DNA of 64,000 bases from Pseudobdellovibrionaceae bacterium (GTDB lineage: Bacteria; Bdellovibrionota; Bdellovibrionia; Bdellovibrionales; Bdellovibrionaceae), in NCBI GenBank assembly GCA_019637915.1, contig JAHBUV010000001.1, forward strand, positions 2,884,565 through 2,948,564. Reading direction: 5' to 3'. Each line of letters starts with the position of its first letter. Positions within the stretch are counted from its first letter, which is position 1. Shown one piece after another: positions 42,570 to 50,518 of the stretch. A model generated the notes under the pieces. It searched no databases, was not told the origin of the DNA, and saw nothing but the letters and a program-made list of their open reading frames with translations. The translations under genes were made by a program, and so were the position numbers.

Positions 42570-43818
42570 CAGAGTCACCTTTGCGATACTTGGGGCTCTC
42601 GTAGAGTGTGAGGGACGCGCCGAAACGATAGCCGAAAAGGCCCCAGCGGCCGGCGGTGAGTTCGAGGCTGAGCCTGTCGAAGACCTGATTCACACGATCG
42701 GCCTTATGAAGCTCCTCAAGGTATATGGACCCCGGCTTGTTTTGAATTTTACAGTAGGTGTTGTGCAGTCGAACCAAAGCCGGCAGCAGTTTTTCAGACG
42801 GAAGGTCCGCGAGGTTTGTAATAAGGGTTCCGTCGTGCAGTTTTGCGAGTTGATCGAAGCTGTATGTGCTGCTCTGGTCATCGAGGACATCCTTGATAGA
42901 TTCAGACCAGCCTTTGAAGAATCCTCGTCGAAAATGGATTTCGTGAAGCTGAAGACCATGGGCCACGACGTCGCGGTAGGCGCGCGTCTCCGATCCACTC
43001 TCTTTGCATTGAAGACAGGCCAATAGGAACTCTCTAAGAAGCCGCGGCTCTTTGAGGCCACTTCGCTTCGGAATGGAATTTTTGAAGCGCACACACTGGA
43101 TCGCAGCTTCAAAGGTCGTTTGCCAGACGGTCAGCGCAAACTCCAAACGACGAGCGAGCTTGATAGAATCGGAGACGCCTCGTGCTGGAGCTTCGAGACC
43201 TGTTATCCACCAGTAATGGAGTTGGTTGTCGAGAATGCGAGAGAGGTTGCCGGAATCGATGTTGTCTTGAATTGCATAGCCACGATCTCGATACCAAGTC
43301 GCGTTCACAATTCGAGTTTCTCGCTGAACGGAATTTTTCTCCCAGGGCTGACCTTTTCGCGGCGTGTAGTTAGGGTCAAAAATGAGTCGGCGGTAGCCAG
43401 GAAGTCCGCCAAGGGCTTTCGGTGAGGTCAGCATGTTGAAGTGATTGAGGAGTGATCCGTAGCGCTGCCAGTAAGTCATGCGCTGTCTGTATCCGCGCTT
43501 AGAATCTGATGCGATAATGCCACTGCGGGCAAGGGATGTCAGCACGTGAGCGACGCGCACATCGGTTCCTTTGCCGCGAAACTGGGCCCAGTTGGGCCTT
43601 TTGCGATTCATTTCGTCGATCGCTACAGAGTGCAATGCGAGGACATCAAAGAGATCGCGGGTCAGCACGGTGATGCCCGGAAAAAGAACATTTCCCCAGC
43701 GAGACGTTAGGGACATGAACCCCAACGCCGATCGAATTGATTCGCCCTTCTCAAAGGGCTCTACATAAAACAACATAGCGGTTTTCTTAGGGTAAACCAT
43801 CACCGCTGACGGGTCCAC
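42559..43818 (-). CDS. Unknown first gene of the PLD-helicase operon
   Basis: 419 residues with a GTG start (AAAAGGAC upstream); ATG at 43800 is an alternative. No P-loop, nuclease or membrane motif is visible. The N-terminus (KTAMLFYVEPFEKGESIRSA) looks like a strand-helix unit, and a possible winged-helix region follows (VRVAHVLTSLARSGIIASDS). It might serve as a sensor or specificity subunit. It overlaps the PLD gene. Confidence 0.65.
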   Translation of the reverse strand: MDPSAVMVYPKKTAMLFYVEPFEKGESIRSALGFMSLTSRWGNVLFPGITVLTRDLFDVLALHSVAIDEMNRKRPNWAQFRGKGTDVRVAHVLTSLARSGIIASDSKRGYRQRMTYWQRYGSLLNHFNMLTSPKALGGLPGYRRLIFDPNYTPRKGQPWEKNSVQRETRIVNATWYRDRGYAIQDNIDSGNLSRILDNQLHYWWITGLEAPARGVSDSIKLARRLEFALTVWQTTFEAAIQCVRFKNSIPKRSGLKEPRLLREFLLACLQCKESGSETRAYRDVVAHGLQLHEIHFRRGFFKGWSESIKDVLDDQSSTYSFDQLAKLHDGTLITNLADLPSEKLLPALVRLHNTYCKIQNKPGSIYLEELHKADRVNQVFDRLSLELTAGRWGLFGYRFGASLTLYESPKYRKGDSDEN

Positions 43819-43869
43819 CCGGGTCCTTTTGAAGCGGCGCGCTTGGCTGAATTCTGAGGTCGCAGAATC

Positions 43870-43971
43870 TTACCGGCCCTCATCGAAAAGATGGACGAGT
43901 GTGGCGAGATCGAGGGGACTGAGCCCCTCGATCTTCTCCGGCCGCGGTAGAGCCTTAATTAAGATAGACAT
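43870..43971 (-). pseudogene. 33-codon remnant matching the helicase C-terminus
   Basis: The frame ends KIEGLSPLDLATLVHLFDEG and one Arg, then stop. The helicase at 38197 ends VKIEEFKPLDLAPR. The small frame starts within the last codons of the RHH-YfbU gene and has no clear ribosome site, so it is more likely the tail of a lost helicase than a gene. Confidence 0.5.
43879..43940. repeat. Junction repeat, right copy
   Basis: Aligns with 38180-38241 in the same orientation. The hairpin GATCGAGGGG/CCCCTCGATC (43908-43933) is within it. Confidence 0.75.
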
Positions 43972-44551
43972 CTGTCTGAACATTAAACTTACGAGTAATT
44001 GACCGTGCTTCGCTAGGATGATCCATCTTCTTCAAGAGGGATTTCCAAAAAGCATCATCAAAAAGGTCTTTCAGGAACATATAACGACACGCAATGATCA
44101 GCGAGGAACGGTCCCAAGAACTCCGACCCGAGCGTACGGCATAGTAATCCTCAAGTTCGTAAAATGAAGGGACCTTTTTTTCTCTCCAGCATTCATCGAG
44201 GTGCTTTGAGAGTTCTTCGATCGACGCCCGAGAAATCTTGAACTGATCTGCAAACGGCACATGGTGATCGGCCCCGTCATCAAAGAGCGGATACACTCCA
44301 CTTTCCCACGCATAAACATAGCCTTCAGAGAGTCCATTACCGATTCCCTTTGTTTTTGCGGCGGTAAGGATCTGGAATCGCATGATTTGAAACAGCTGAC
44401 GATTCTCCGGGCTGCCAAGGCCCAAGTTGAGCAGCCTACGTACTGCTTCGGACCTATTGGGTAGATCCGACTGCTCGGAACGCCACTCATCAATACGATT
44501 CAGAATCTCAGTTTCTAACCTAAGTTCAAATCTTTCAGTTTTAACTTCCAT
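43955..44551 (-). CDS. RHH (CopG-like) DNA-binding protein with YfbU-like domain
   Basis: 198 residues. The N-terminal ribbon-helix-helix is RFELRLETEILNRIDEWRSE, then NRSEAVRRLLNLGL. The C-terminal part ends IIACRYMFLKDLFDDAFWKS, then LLKKMDHPSEAR, which matches YfbU. E. coli YfbU has been linked to mazF-mediated cell death. GAGGGGG precedes the ATG, and phased TACGG repeats upstream suggest autoregulation. It may control the PLD-helicase operon, which lies downstream on the same strand. Confidence 0.75.
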   Translation of the reverse strand: MEVKTERFELRLETEILNRIDEWRSEQSDLPNRSEAVRRLLNLGLGSPENRQLFQIMRFQILTAAKTKGIGNGLSEGYVYAWESGVYPLFDDGADHHVPFADQFKISRASIEELSKHLDECWREKKVPSFYELEDYYAVRSGRSSWDRSSLIIACRYMFLKDLFDDAFWKSLLKKMDHPSEARSITRKFNVQTDVYLN

Positions 44552-44565
44552 GTTTCCCCCTCTAT

Positions 44566-44601
44566 TACGGAATATGGCCGTATTGTACGGGTTTTGTACG
44601 G
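44566..44601. promoter_or_regulatory. Operator array of the RHH-YfbU gene
   Basis: TACGG (44566-44570) and CCGTA (44578-44582) form an inverted repeat. TTGTACGG then occurs at 44583-44590 and 44594-44601, 11 bases apart. Helically phased short sites fit a ribbon-helix-helix autorepressor. Confidence 0.65.
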
Positions 44602-44758
44602 ATAATTCAATACTCGCCCTGAGTGCTGCGTCATTTGCGAGTTTCGTTCCTCAGTCGAAGTCGCGGCATCTTACCAGTTCGTAATTTAGCCCTTCTTTTT
44701 GGAATAAGGAAGATAGAGGCGGAATCAGCCGTCTTCCAACTACCTTTAGGAGGTCACA

Positions 44759-44962
44759 ATGTCGGAGCCTGCGCCGAAACAGCAGCAAGAAAAGAAATCG
44801 AAGTCGAAAATCAACTGGAAGGAAATGGCGATTCAGACCGCGTCGTTCATCGGCGTTGCGGTCGCCTCGGGTTTCCTCTCACAAGCCGGAGGCCACTTGT
44901 ATGAGCGCACCATGCGAAACAGGAAGCCCGGCAAGGTCATTCCGATCCAAAAGGTCGGCTAA
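44759..44962 (+). CDS. Small single-helix membrane protein
   Basis: 67 residues: a Lys/Gln-rich N-terminus, one weak membrane helix (AIQTASFIGVAVASGFLSQA), then a basic tail. TAGGAGG lies upstream. A strong terminator follows directly. Not recognised. Confidence 0.6.
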   Translation: MSEPAPKQQQEKKSKSKINWKEMAIQTASFIGVAVASGFLSQAGGHLYERTMRNRKPGKVIPIQKVG

Positions 44963-44969
44963 GATAACC

Positions 44970-45003
44970 GCCCAACTCGTCAAGAGTTGGGCTTCTTTTT
45001 TTT
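44970..45003 (+). terminator. Terminator just ahead of the XRE gene
   Basis: GCCCAACTC (44970-44978) pairs with 44984-44992, then a T-rich run to 45003. The next ribosome site (GGGAGTG) begins right after it. Confidence 0.85.
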
Positions 45004-45013
45004 GGGAGTGATT

Positions 45014-45298
45014 ATGCTTGGAAAAAACATCCGGGCCGCTCGGATAAAACGCGGCATGACGATCAAGGAGCTCGCGGGCCATGCGCAAGTAAAACCCCAT
45101 GTGATCCGCGACATGGAAAATCGTGGCTCGCTCCCGCGCAACACGGACATCGCGGATCTCATCACTAAGATTGCTCGCGTCGCCAACACAACCATCAGCT
45201 TTCTGATCACGGGGAAAGTCGCACAAAACGCCGTTGCTGTTCAGGAGTGCGAGCGTATCGTTACAAGTGCCAACAAAATCTTAAAATCGATTGAGTAG
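45014..45298 (+). CDS. XRE-family regulator
   Basis: 94 residues. Helix-turn-helix MTIKELAGHAQVKPHVIRDM, then ENRGSLP. The remainder is a short helical tail. It begins 10 bases after a terminator, so its expression from the upstream promoter needs readthrough. Probably a regulator of the island. Confidence 0.75.
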   Translation: MLGKNIRAARIKRGMTIKELAGHAQVKPHVIRDMENRGSLPRNTDIADLITKIARVANTTISFLITGKVAQNAVAVQECERIVTSANKILKSIE

Positions 45299-45393
45299 CA
45301 GCAGCCTTCATTCAGGCCAGCTAGTTCAGCTTCAACCTACTTACCCTCAACATCCAAACTCAAACGCCGAAAGAGGGACCGAACGGAGTTCCG

Positions 45394-45417
45394 TTAGTAG
45401 ACCGGAACTACGGATTT
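45394..45417. promoter_or_regulatory. Inverted repeat before the second XRE gene
   Basis: AGTTCCG and CGGAACT are separated by about ten bases, upstream of the next XRE gene. A possible operator. Confidence 0.45.
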
Positions 45418-45455
45418 TTGTGCAACGGCCCGGCTAATAAGCCGATTGAGAAGTG

Positions 45456-45818
45456 ATGAAGACTATGGGCAAGAAACGTCAGCGACGTGGCGATCTTCCC
45501 TTCGCGAAAAACCTACGCAAGATTATGCGGGAGCGAGGGGTGTCGGCGCGCTCGCTTTCAAAAATGACGAACGTGAAAGCATCGACTTTAGGTGACTGGC
45601 TCGCGGGAGCGGCGCCGACGGATTTGCTGGCCGTCGCAGAGGTAGCGAAAGCCTTAAAGGTCGACTTTCAAGTCCTCCTTCTGGGAACGCGCCCGGTTGA
45701 GGATCATGAGGAAAAGACTCTCGCTGAGCTCTTCGAGATCGAAGACCACCCCGAGTTCTCTGGAGTGTTTCTGATCGAGGCAAAACGCCTTAGGCGGAGA
45801 CCAAAAACTTCTAACTGA
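45456..45818 (+). CDS. XRE-family regulator 2
   Basis: 120 residues. Helix-turn-helix VSARSLSKMTNVKASTLGDW. The region LLAVAEVAKALKVDFQVLLL is typical of XRE tails. The C-terminus is basic. Start is ATG 45456, with GAGAAG upstream. It heads a run of genes for membrane and surface proteins (45.8-49.7 kb). Confidence 0.75.
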   Translation: MKTMGKKRQRRGDLPFAKNLRKIMRERGVSARSLSKMTNVKASTLGDWLAGAAPTDLLAVAEVAKALKVDFQVLLLGTRPVEDHEEKTLAELFEIEDHPEFSGVFLIEAKRLRRRPKTSN

Positions 45819-45830
45819 AAGGAGGTCGGC

Positions 45831-46739
45831 ATGGTTGTACTAGCTATTCTTGTGCTCATTGGCGTTGTCTTCTGGATTTTCCGTCCGCAAAAGAAGACCG
45901 CACCTTTGAATGAATTGGTGAAGACGGCACCAGCGAAGCTGTCATCGAGGCACTGTTTCTTCTGTGGCGATCGTCTTTCGCACGGGAGCAGCAAATACCT
46001 CGGCCGGTATTTGGACTTCGAGAATGTTCTCAAGGGCCAAATTTCTGGATACCTGTTTCCCTTCTGCGAAGAGCACGATCCGCTCCACTTGAAGTCGCCG
46101 CTTCCTCCGGCCCTTGAACAACTGCTTTCCGAGGGACGTCGGGCGATGGATCCGCATGAACGCTCACGCTCCGCCCAGGAAGATGTCAGCCGCGACACTT
46201 ACGTGCTCGCTGGTCAGTCCCTCGGCCAATTCGCCGGAAGCCCCCTTGCGGGTGCGGCCTTCGGACTCGTCGGCGCGCTTGTCGCGAGCATGAAGAACGC
46301 TCCTGAATCGGTGCAAGAGATTTTCACGAAGAACCAGGACCTTCTTCTTCGCATCAACTTGGTGGAGTTCGAGGTCCTGCGTGGAACACCTCACTTCATG
46401 GAACTGGGGGATTCAGCCTTTCGCCCGCTCCAAACGAGCATCGATGCGGTTAAGAAGCACTTAACGGCGCGCCTGGAGCTGATTCGTGGTCTTGGAGATA
46501 AGCCCGAGTACATGGACGTCATCCAGAGGACGCAGGCGGCGCAAGCCGAGATCAGTGAGGTTGAGCGCGAGCTAAAGTCAGCCCTGGAGAACCGGCAGAA
46601 GGCTCGTGTCGACCGTCAGGAAAAGGACACGCGCCTCGTTGAAGGCATGAAGAAGCTCAAGCTCGCTCGGATGACTGGCGTCATTACCGAAGAGTCCTAT
46701 CAGCGCGAGGCGGAGGCATTAAAACGGGAGACCGGATGA
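45831..46739 (+). CDS. Membrane-anchored protein with Cys motif and coiled coil
   Basis: 302 residues. An N-terminal membrane helix (2-18) is followed by a possible zinc site (HCFFCGDRLSHG, later CEEHDPLH) and a hydrophobic stretch rich in Gly and Ala (about 125-155). A long coiled coil comes next (about 225-275), then a SHOCT-like end (KLKLARMTGVITEESYQREA). AAAGGAGG lies upstream and the stop overlaps the next gene by ATGA. Not recognised as a whole. Confidence 0.6.
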   Translation: MVVLAILVLIGVVFWIFRPQKKTAPLNELVKTAPAKLSSRHCFFCGDRLSHGSSKYLGRYLDFENVLKGQISGYLFPFCEEHDPLHLKSPLPPALEQLLSEGRRAMDPHERSRSAQEDVSRDTYVLAGQSLGQFAGSPLAGAAFGLVGALVASMKNAPESVQEIFTKNQDLLLRINLVEFEVLRGTPHFMELGDSAFRPLQTSIDAVKKHLTARLELIRGLGDKPEYMDVIQRTQAAQAEISEVERELKSALENRQKARVDRQEKDTRLVEGMKKLKLARMTGVITEESYQREAEALKRETG

Positions 46740-47158
46740 GGTCAATCACCAACGCCGGCATAAACTCCGTTTCTCTGGGATTTGCGATCATTGCCGCGCT
46801 CGTCTCGGGTGCAATTTCACTTTATGCCATCTGGAACTCCGAGTGGGCGCTTCTTGCTTTCGCGTCTCTTGGGTTTCTCTTCGTGGGCAAAGTCTATCTT
46901 CAACACCGACGGACCCAGCGCCTTGAGGGTTCCGTCGAGGATCAGGTTTACAGCGATCTTCTAAAAGATCCCGCTCTTGCGCATCGGCCGCTCATTCAAG
47001 ACGAACTCCGAAGGCGACGGTTTGTTTCTCGAGTTCTTATCTGGGGCCCTGTTGCCGTGGTGATCACGGTTCTTTTGATCTGGGGCTCGATTCCAATCTT
47101 CAAAACGATCCTCGTCTACATACCGCCTGTTCTGAGGAAACTCACGGGCACGATGTAG
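46736..47158 (+). CDS. Membrane protein with three predicted helices
   Basis: 140 residues. Helices at about 10-30, 35-52 and 95-118 are visible, with a basic loop between the second and third. It is coupled to the preceding gene. No family assigned. Confidence 0.6.
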   Translation: MRSITNAGINSVSLGFAIIAALVSGAISLYAIWNSEWALLAFASLGFLFVGKVYLQHRRTQRLEGSVEDQVYSDLLKDPALAHRPLIQDELRRRRFVSRVLIWGPVAVVITVLLIWGSIPIFKTILVYIPPVLRKLTGTM

Positions 47159-47179
47159 GCGAAGGAGGAGGAGGGTTTT

Positions 47180-48814
47180 ATGAGAACGTATTTTCTGGCC
47201 CTCGGGGCCGTTTGTTGTTTAGTGAGCTGCACGGGTGGCGGCGGCGGGGGAGGTTTGACCACGACCCCGAGCATGACACCACCGACCGATGGCGGCACCG
47301 ATCCTGGCGGGAGTACTGGCGGCGGTGGAGGCGGCGGCACCACTCCTGCGCCTGACGAGTACACCGTCCCCGCGCCCGTTCCGCAGCTTGCCTTTGACCA
47401 GGTCCCGTCCTCAACGCTCTACGCCCGCGATGCCGATGCGATCCCGCTGGGCTTCACTCTGAACAACCCGACGGGTGAGACGCCGAAGTGCAACTGGTTC
47501 ATGGAGATTCCGCCGCAAGCGTCCATGCCGTCAGGTATCGCCAAGCAGCAGTTCGGTACGGTCAACGGGAACTGTGACCCGTTCGTTCACAACCAGATCA
47601 GTCAGCTCGACTTCCGCTACTGGGTCTACATCAGCGCGGGAAGTTCGACGCTCGAGTACCAGTGGGACGTGACCTACGTGAGCTCTGCCGTGAACACGGC
47701 CGTTTCGATCTCTTCGGCAACCGATTCCGGAACCTATCGAGTCTACGACTCGAAGCTGTTCTCGGTGGTGGTGGACGACAGGGATCAGGATGGGACGTGC
47801 TCGTGGAAGATCGATGGTGTGGAGGTCAGTACGAGCTGCGTGAACTACACGATCTCGGCCGCTTCGGGCACGAGAACGCTGTCGTTTGAGATCGCCGACG
47901 GTTCGACGGGCGACTCCAAGTCTTGGACGATCAAGCCGGCCGCGAAGATCACTGGTTTTACTCCGGCGTCTGCCAACATCGCAAATGGCGCAAGCCAAGC
48001 GTTTGTTGCGACTCTGAGTGATGCCAACTCTTCGGGTGCGACTTGTGAATTCAGGAAGGACAACGTGGTGGTTCAAAGCGGATCCTGCACGTACAACTAC
48101 ACGGGTGACGGTGCCATGCACACGATCACCGTGGAGGCTGTCTACGGTGCTGAGCACAGTGGTACTTTAAGTACCGCCTACGCTTATGGTCCTGCGAACA
48201 ACCCCGTTTCGTTCGACAGCTTCACGCCGTCGCACACGGGTGTCATGTACTTCGCGCCTGGCGAAACGTCGAACACGTTCGGTGTGACCTACACGGACGT
48301 GGACGGTGACGCTCAGTTCAAGTGGTATTTGGGTGGTGTGGAAGTCGACTGCGATGTCAGCTCCTCTTGCACCTACACCAATCCGCTCAAGAACGGCATC
48401 CAGCTCGATAACTTCGCTGGAAGCTCGGTCGTCGTGAAGGTGGTGCTCTCGGATGGTCAATACTCGGCCTCGAAGACGTGGCTTGCCCACATCGACCGAG
48501 CGGAGATCAACGAGAACCTGCCGGCGGGAACGAAGTGTAATGCCTCGGGAACGGAGTTCTGGATCTATGGCCGCGGGTTCGAGTCCACGGACACGATCAC
48601 GCTGCAAAACCAGAACGTCGTACTCACGAAGCTCTACACGAGCGACAACGCCGTGAAGGTGAAACTGCCTCAGTCAGTCAGCCCCGGCATGCAGAAAGTC
48701 CGCATTGTGAAAGCCTACAACGCAAACCAGACGCTCTCCGGGAACACGGGTTCCACGGTGGACACTGCGTTCGGGTTTGTGACGTTCACGAATGCGAGTC
48801 AGTATTGCCAGTAA
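47180..48814 (+). CDS. Large surface lipoprotein with Ig-like repeats
   Basis: 544 residues. Lipobox CCLVSC at residue 17, then two Gly runs of seven residues as a flexible tether. Repeated beta-sandwich domains with paired Cys follow (CSWKIDGVEVSTSC, CEFRKDNVVVQSGSC, CDVSSSC), each resembling PKD/Ig modules. The C-terminus has an IPT/TIG-like domain (FWIYGRGFESTDTITLQNQN). It is probably an outer-membrane adhesin or receptor that the element displays on the host. GGAGGAGG precedes the ATG. Confidence 0.7.
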   Translation: MRTYFLALGAVCCLVSCTGGGGGGGLTTTPSMTPPTDGGTDPGGSTGGGGGGGTTPAPDEYTVPAPVPQLAFDQVPSSTLYARDADAIPLGFTLNNPTGETPKCNWFMEIPPQASMPSGIAKQQFGTVNGNCDPFVHNQISQLDFRYWVYISAGSSTLEYQWDVTYVSSAVNTAVSISSATDSGTYRVYDSKLFSVVVDDRDQDGTCSWKIDGVEVSTSCVNYTISAASGTRTLSFEIADGSTGDSKSWTIKPAAKITGFTPASANIANGASQAFVATLSDANSSGATCEFRKDNVVVQSGSCTYNYTGDGAMHTITVEAVYGAEHSGTLSTAYAYGPANNPVSFDSFTPSHTGVMYFAPGETSNTFGVTYTDVDGDAQFKWYLGGVEVDCDVSSSCTYTNPLKNGIQLDNFAGSSVVVKVVLSDGQYSASKTWLAHIDRAEINENLPAGTKCNASGTEFWIYGRGFESTDTITLQNQNVVLTKLYTSDNAVKVKLPQSVSPGMQKVRIVKAYNANQTLSGNTGSTVDTAFGFVTFTNASQYCQ

Positions 48815-48822
48815 ATTTCGGT

Positions 48823-48849
48823 CTCGCCGTCTTTCGGCGGGGCCTTTTC
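48823..48849 (+). terminator. Weak terminator between two lipoprotein genes
   Basis: CTCGCCG (48823-48829) pairs with CGGCGGG (48835-48841), then GCCTTTTC. The ribosome site of the next gene follows within 15 bases. Confidence 0.6.
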
Positions 48850-48860
48850 ATGGAGGACGT

Positions 48861-49373
48861 ATGAGGAAAATTTTGATTTTGTCTCTGGCGCTATCGGCCT
48901 GCGCTTCAAATCCAAATAAGGCCGAAAAACTCGATACCCAAGTTGAGCTTGCCGCTCCCGTGGCGACGGACCAGGTGATCGGCGTGAAGGACGGCAATAT
49001 GATCGTGCAGAAGAAGGTGCTGATGAGTGAGGAACTCCGCCGGCTTCAAAACGAAACGTACGAGGTCGAAGCGAAGGTTTACGGCGGCCACCGCTACTTC
49101 GATAACCGCGGCCTTTACGGAGTTCTTGAAGACTGCATGATGACAAAGCGTCTCCCGATGCCGGAAAAGCGCGAGTACGTGGTGCCGGAAGCGGAGACCA
49201 CGAAGCTCGGTCTCGATGAGAACAACCATCTGGTTGGTGTCAGCGAGGAGTTCCTGAAGGATCGAATCGAAAGATTTGCGACGTACCGAAAGGTGTTGCG
49301 CGATCGCGCGCAGGAGTACGAATCCAAAATCAAGCTCTGCGAGATGGACCGAGTGGTGCGAAATGGACAATAG
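48861..49373 (+). CDS. Lipoprotein of unknown function
   Basis: 170 residues. Signal peptide with lipobox LALSAC (Cys 14). The rest is charged and helical, with CMMTKRLPMPEKREYVVPEA in the middle and a coiled-coil-like end. GGAGG lies before the ATG. It lies in the surface-protein run and may partner the large lipoprotein. Confidence 0.65.
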   Translation: MRKILILSLALSACASNPNKAEKLDTQVELAAPVATDQVIGVKDGNMIVQKKVLMSEELRRLQNETYEVEAKVYGGHRYFDNRGLYGVLEDCMMTKRLPMPEKREYVVPEAETTKLGLDENNHLVGVSEEFLKDRIERFATYRKVLRDRAQEYESKIKLCEMDRVVRNGQ

Positions 49374-49644
49374 GTGGACACCCGAGTTCGAGGCACGAGT
49401 TTTTCGGCTCTTTGAGCGTCTGTTCCGCGATCGCGATCCCCTGATCCTCGACGAACTCCGCGAGCTTCTTACTGAAGCGGAGCTCGGGGTCGGAACGCTC
49501 GCGGGCTTTGTTCAGATGGAGCTCGACGGTCATGCCGTCCCGGGGACTCGTGAGGCGTACGATCATCTCAAACGCGCTCACCCGGAAGCGGCCGACGTCG
49601 TGATTCGCGCCGTTCGGAAAGGAGGCTCGCGTGAAAGCGCCTGA
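49363..49644 (+). CDS. Hypothetical acidic protein
   Basis: 93 residues, soluble, helical (FEARVFRLFERLFRDRDPLI). It begins inside the last codons of the lipoprotein gene (11-base overlap) and its end overlaps the next small gene. The ribosome site is weak, so coupling is likely. Not recognised. Confidence 0.5.
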   Translation: MDNRWTPEFEARVFRLFERLFRDRDPLILDELRELLTEAELGVGTLAGFVQMELDGHAVPGTREAYDHLKRAHPEAADVVIRAVRKGGSRESA

Positions 49645-49732
49645 CGCAATGATTTGGATGCTTCTTGTGCTTTGTATTGGCCTCACCGTGCACTTTAGTT
49701 TTAAGGAGTTGCGGGAACATCCCAATAGGTAA
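49631..49732 (+). CDS. 33-residue single-helix membrane protein
   Basis: GTG start at 49631 with AAGGAGG at the ideal distance. The product is one hydrophobic helix (MIWMLLVLCIGLTVHFSF) with a polar tail. It overlaps the preceding gene by 14 bases. The excellent ribosome site supports that it is real despite its size. Confidence 0.6.
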   Translation: MKAPDAMIWMLLVLCIGLTVHFSFKELREHPNR

Positions 49733-49742
49733 AAAGAGAATC

Positions 49743-49766
49743 AGGCCCGGGATCACTCCCGGGCCT
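49743..49766. terminator. Bidirectional terminator before parB
   Basis: AGGCCCGGGA (49743-49752) and its complement (49757-49766) with a 4-base loop. It separates the surface-protein operon from the convergent parAB operon. Confidence 0.75.
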
Positions 49767-49768
49767 CG

Positions 49769-50518
49769 TCATGCCTTTAATTTTTTTAAGATGTTCTCTA
49801 GGGTCTTGATGATCTGGGTGCGACTCTCCGACGGAGTCCGCTCGAAATCGACGTTGAGCCTGAGAGAGAACGCCTTCCCGTCTTTACGCTCGTTGAAAGT
49901 AAGGCATCCCTGAGCGCCATAGCGACCGCCTGCCACAGGGCCAGACGGCGCTCGAGGCGCGCTCCGCTTCTCTTCAGACCCGTATATATTGAACAGCTCT
50001 CGCAGGGATAGATGTTGAACGCGTTCAACTTCTGGGGCCGCCCTTACCACGGCCAAACACTTCGACACGTAGCCCTTGTCCTTCTGAATGGCTTCTGCAA
50101 GCTGCGCTTGGGTTTCAAATTGAGGAAGCAGACTGTGCACCGCCTTACAGGTTTCCCAGCCGCTCAAATTGTTGCGGAACAGGTTCTCCACCAAACGCAA
50201 CACATTGGATATCTCTTCAGTCACGTTTTCAATACGGACTGACGCTTCCTTGCGACCGAGCTTCTGTAGGGCCAGGTATCTACGGTGTCCGGCAATCAAT
50301 TCAAAATGACCATTCGCTTTCCTAACGACCAACGGTTGCAGTAGCCCGTGCTGAGCAATGCTCGCAGCAAGTTCATCAACGCCATCAACCAGGATCCGGT
50401 CATTTTTCAATACACGAATCGCCGCCAGAGGCAAAATCATCGCCTGGTGATCGCGCCCTGGCTGTCCCTGGAGATAATGCTTTTGTTCGAGCTTTTGTTG
50501 CTTTGGCATGTACTTCAT
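49769..50518 (-). CDS. parB: ParB-type partition protein
   Basis: 249 residues. ParB/Srx domain with LAASIAQHGLLQPLVVRKAN and the CTP-site motif FELIAGHRRYLALQKLG. The helix-turn-helix is TQAQLAEAIQKDKGYVSKCL. The C-terminus is a short dimerisation helix. It overlaps parA by ATGA and would bind a centromere to keep the element, or its excised form, in dividing cells. Confidence 0.9.
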   Translation of the reverse strand: MKYMPKQQKLEQKHYLQGQPGRDHQAMILPLAAIRVLKNDRILVDGVDELAASIAQHGLLQPLVVRKANGHFELIAGHRRYLALQKLGRKEASVRIENVTEEISNVLRLVENLFRNNLSGWETCKAVHSLLPQFETQAQLAEAIQKDKGYVSKCLAVVRAAPEVERVQHLSLRELFNIYGSEEKRSAPRAPSGPVAGGRYGAQGCLTFNERKDGKAFSLRLNVDFERTPSESRTQIIKTLENILKKLKA

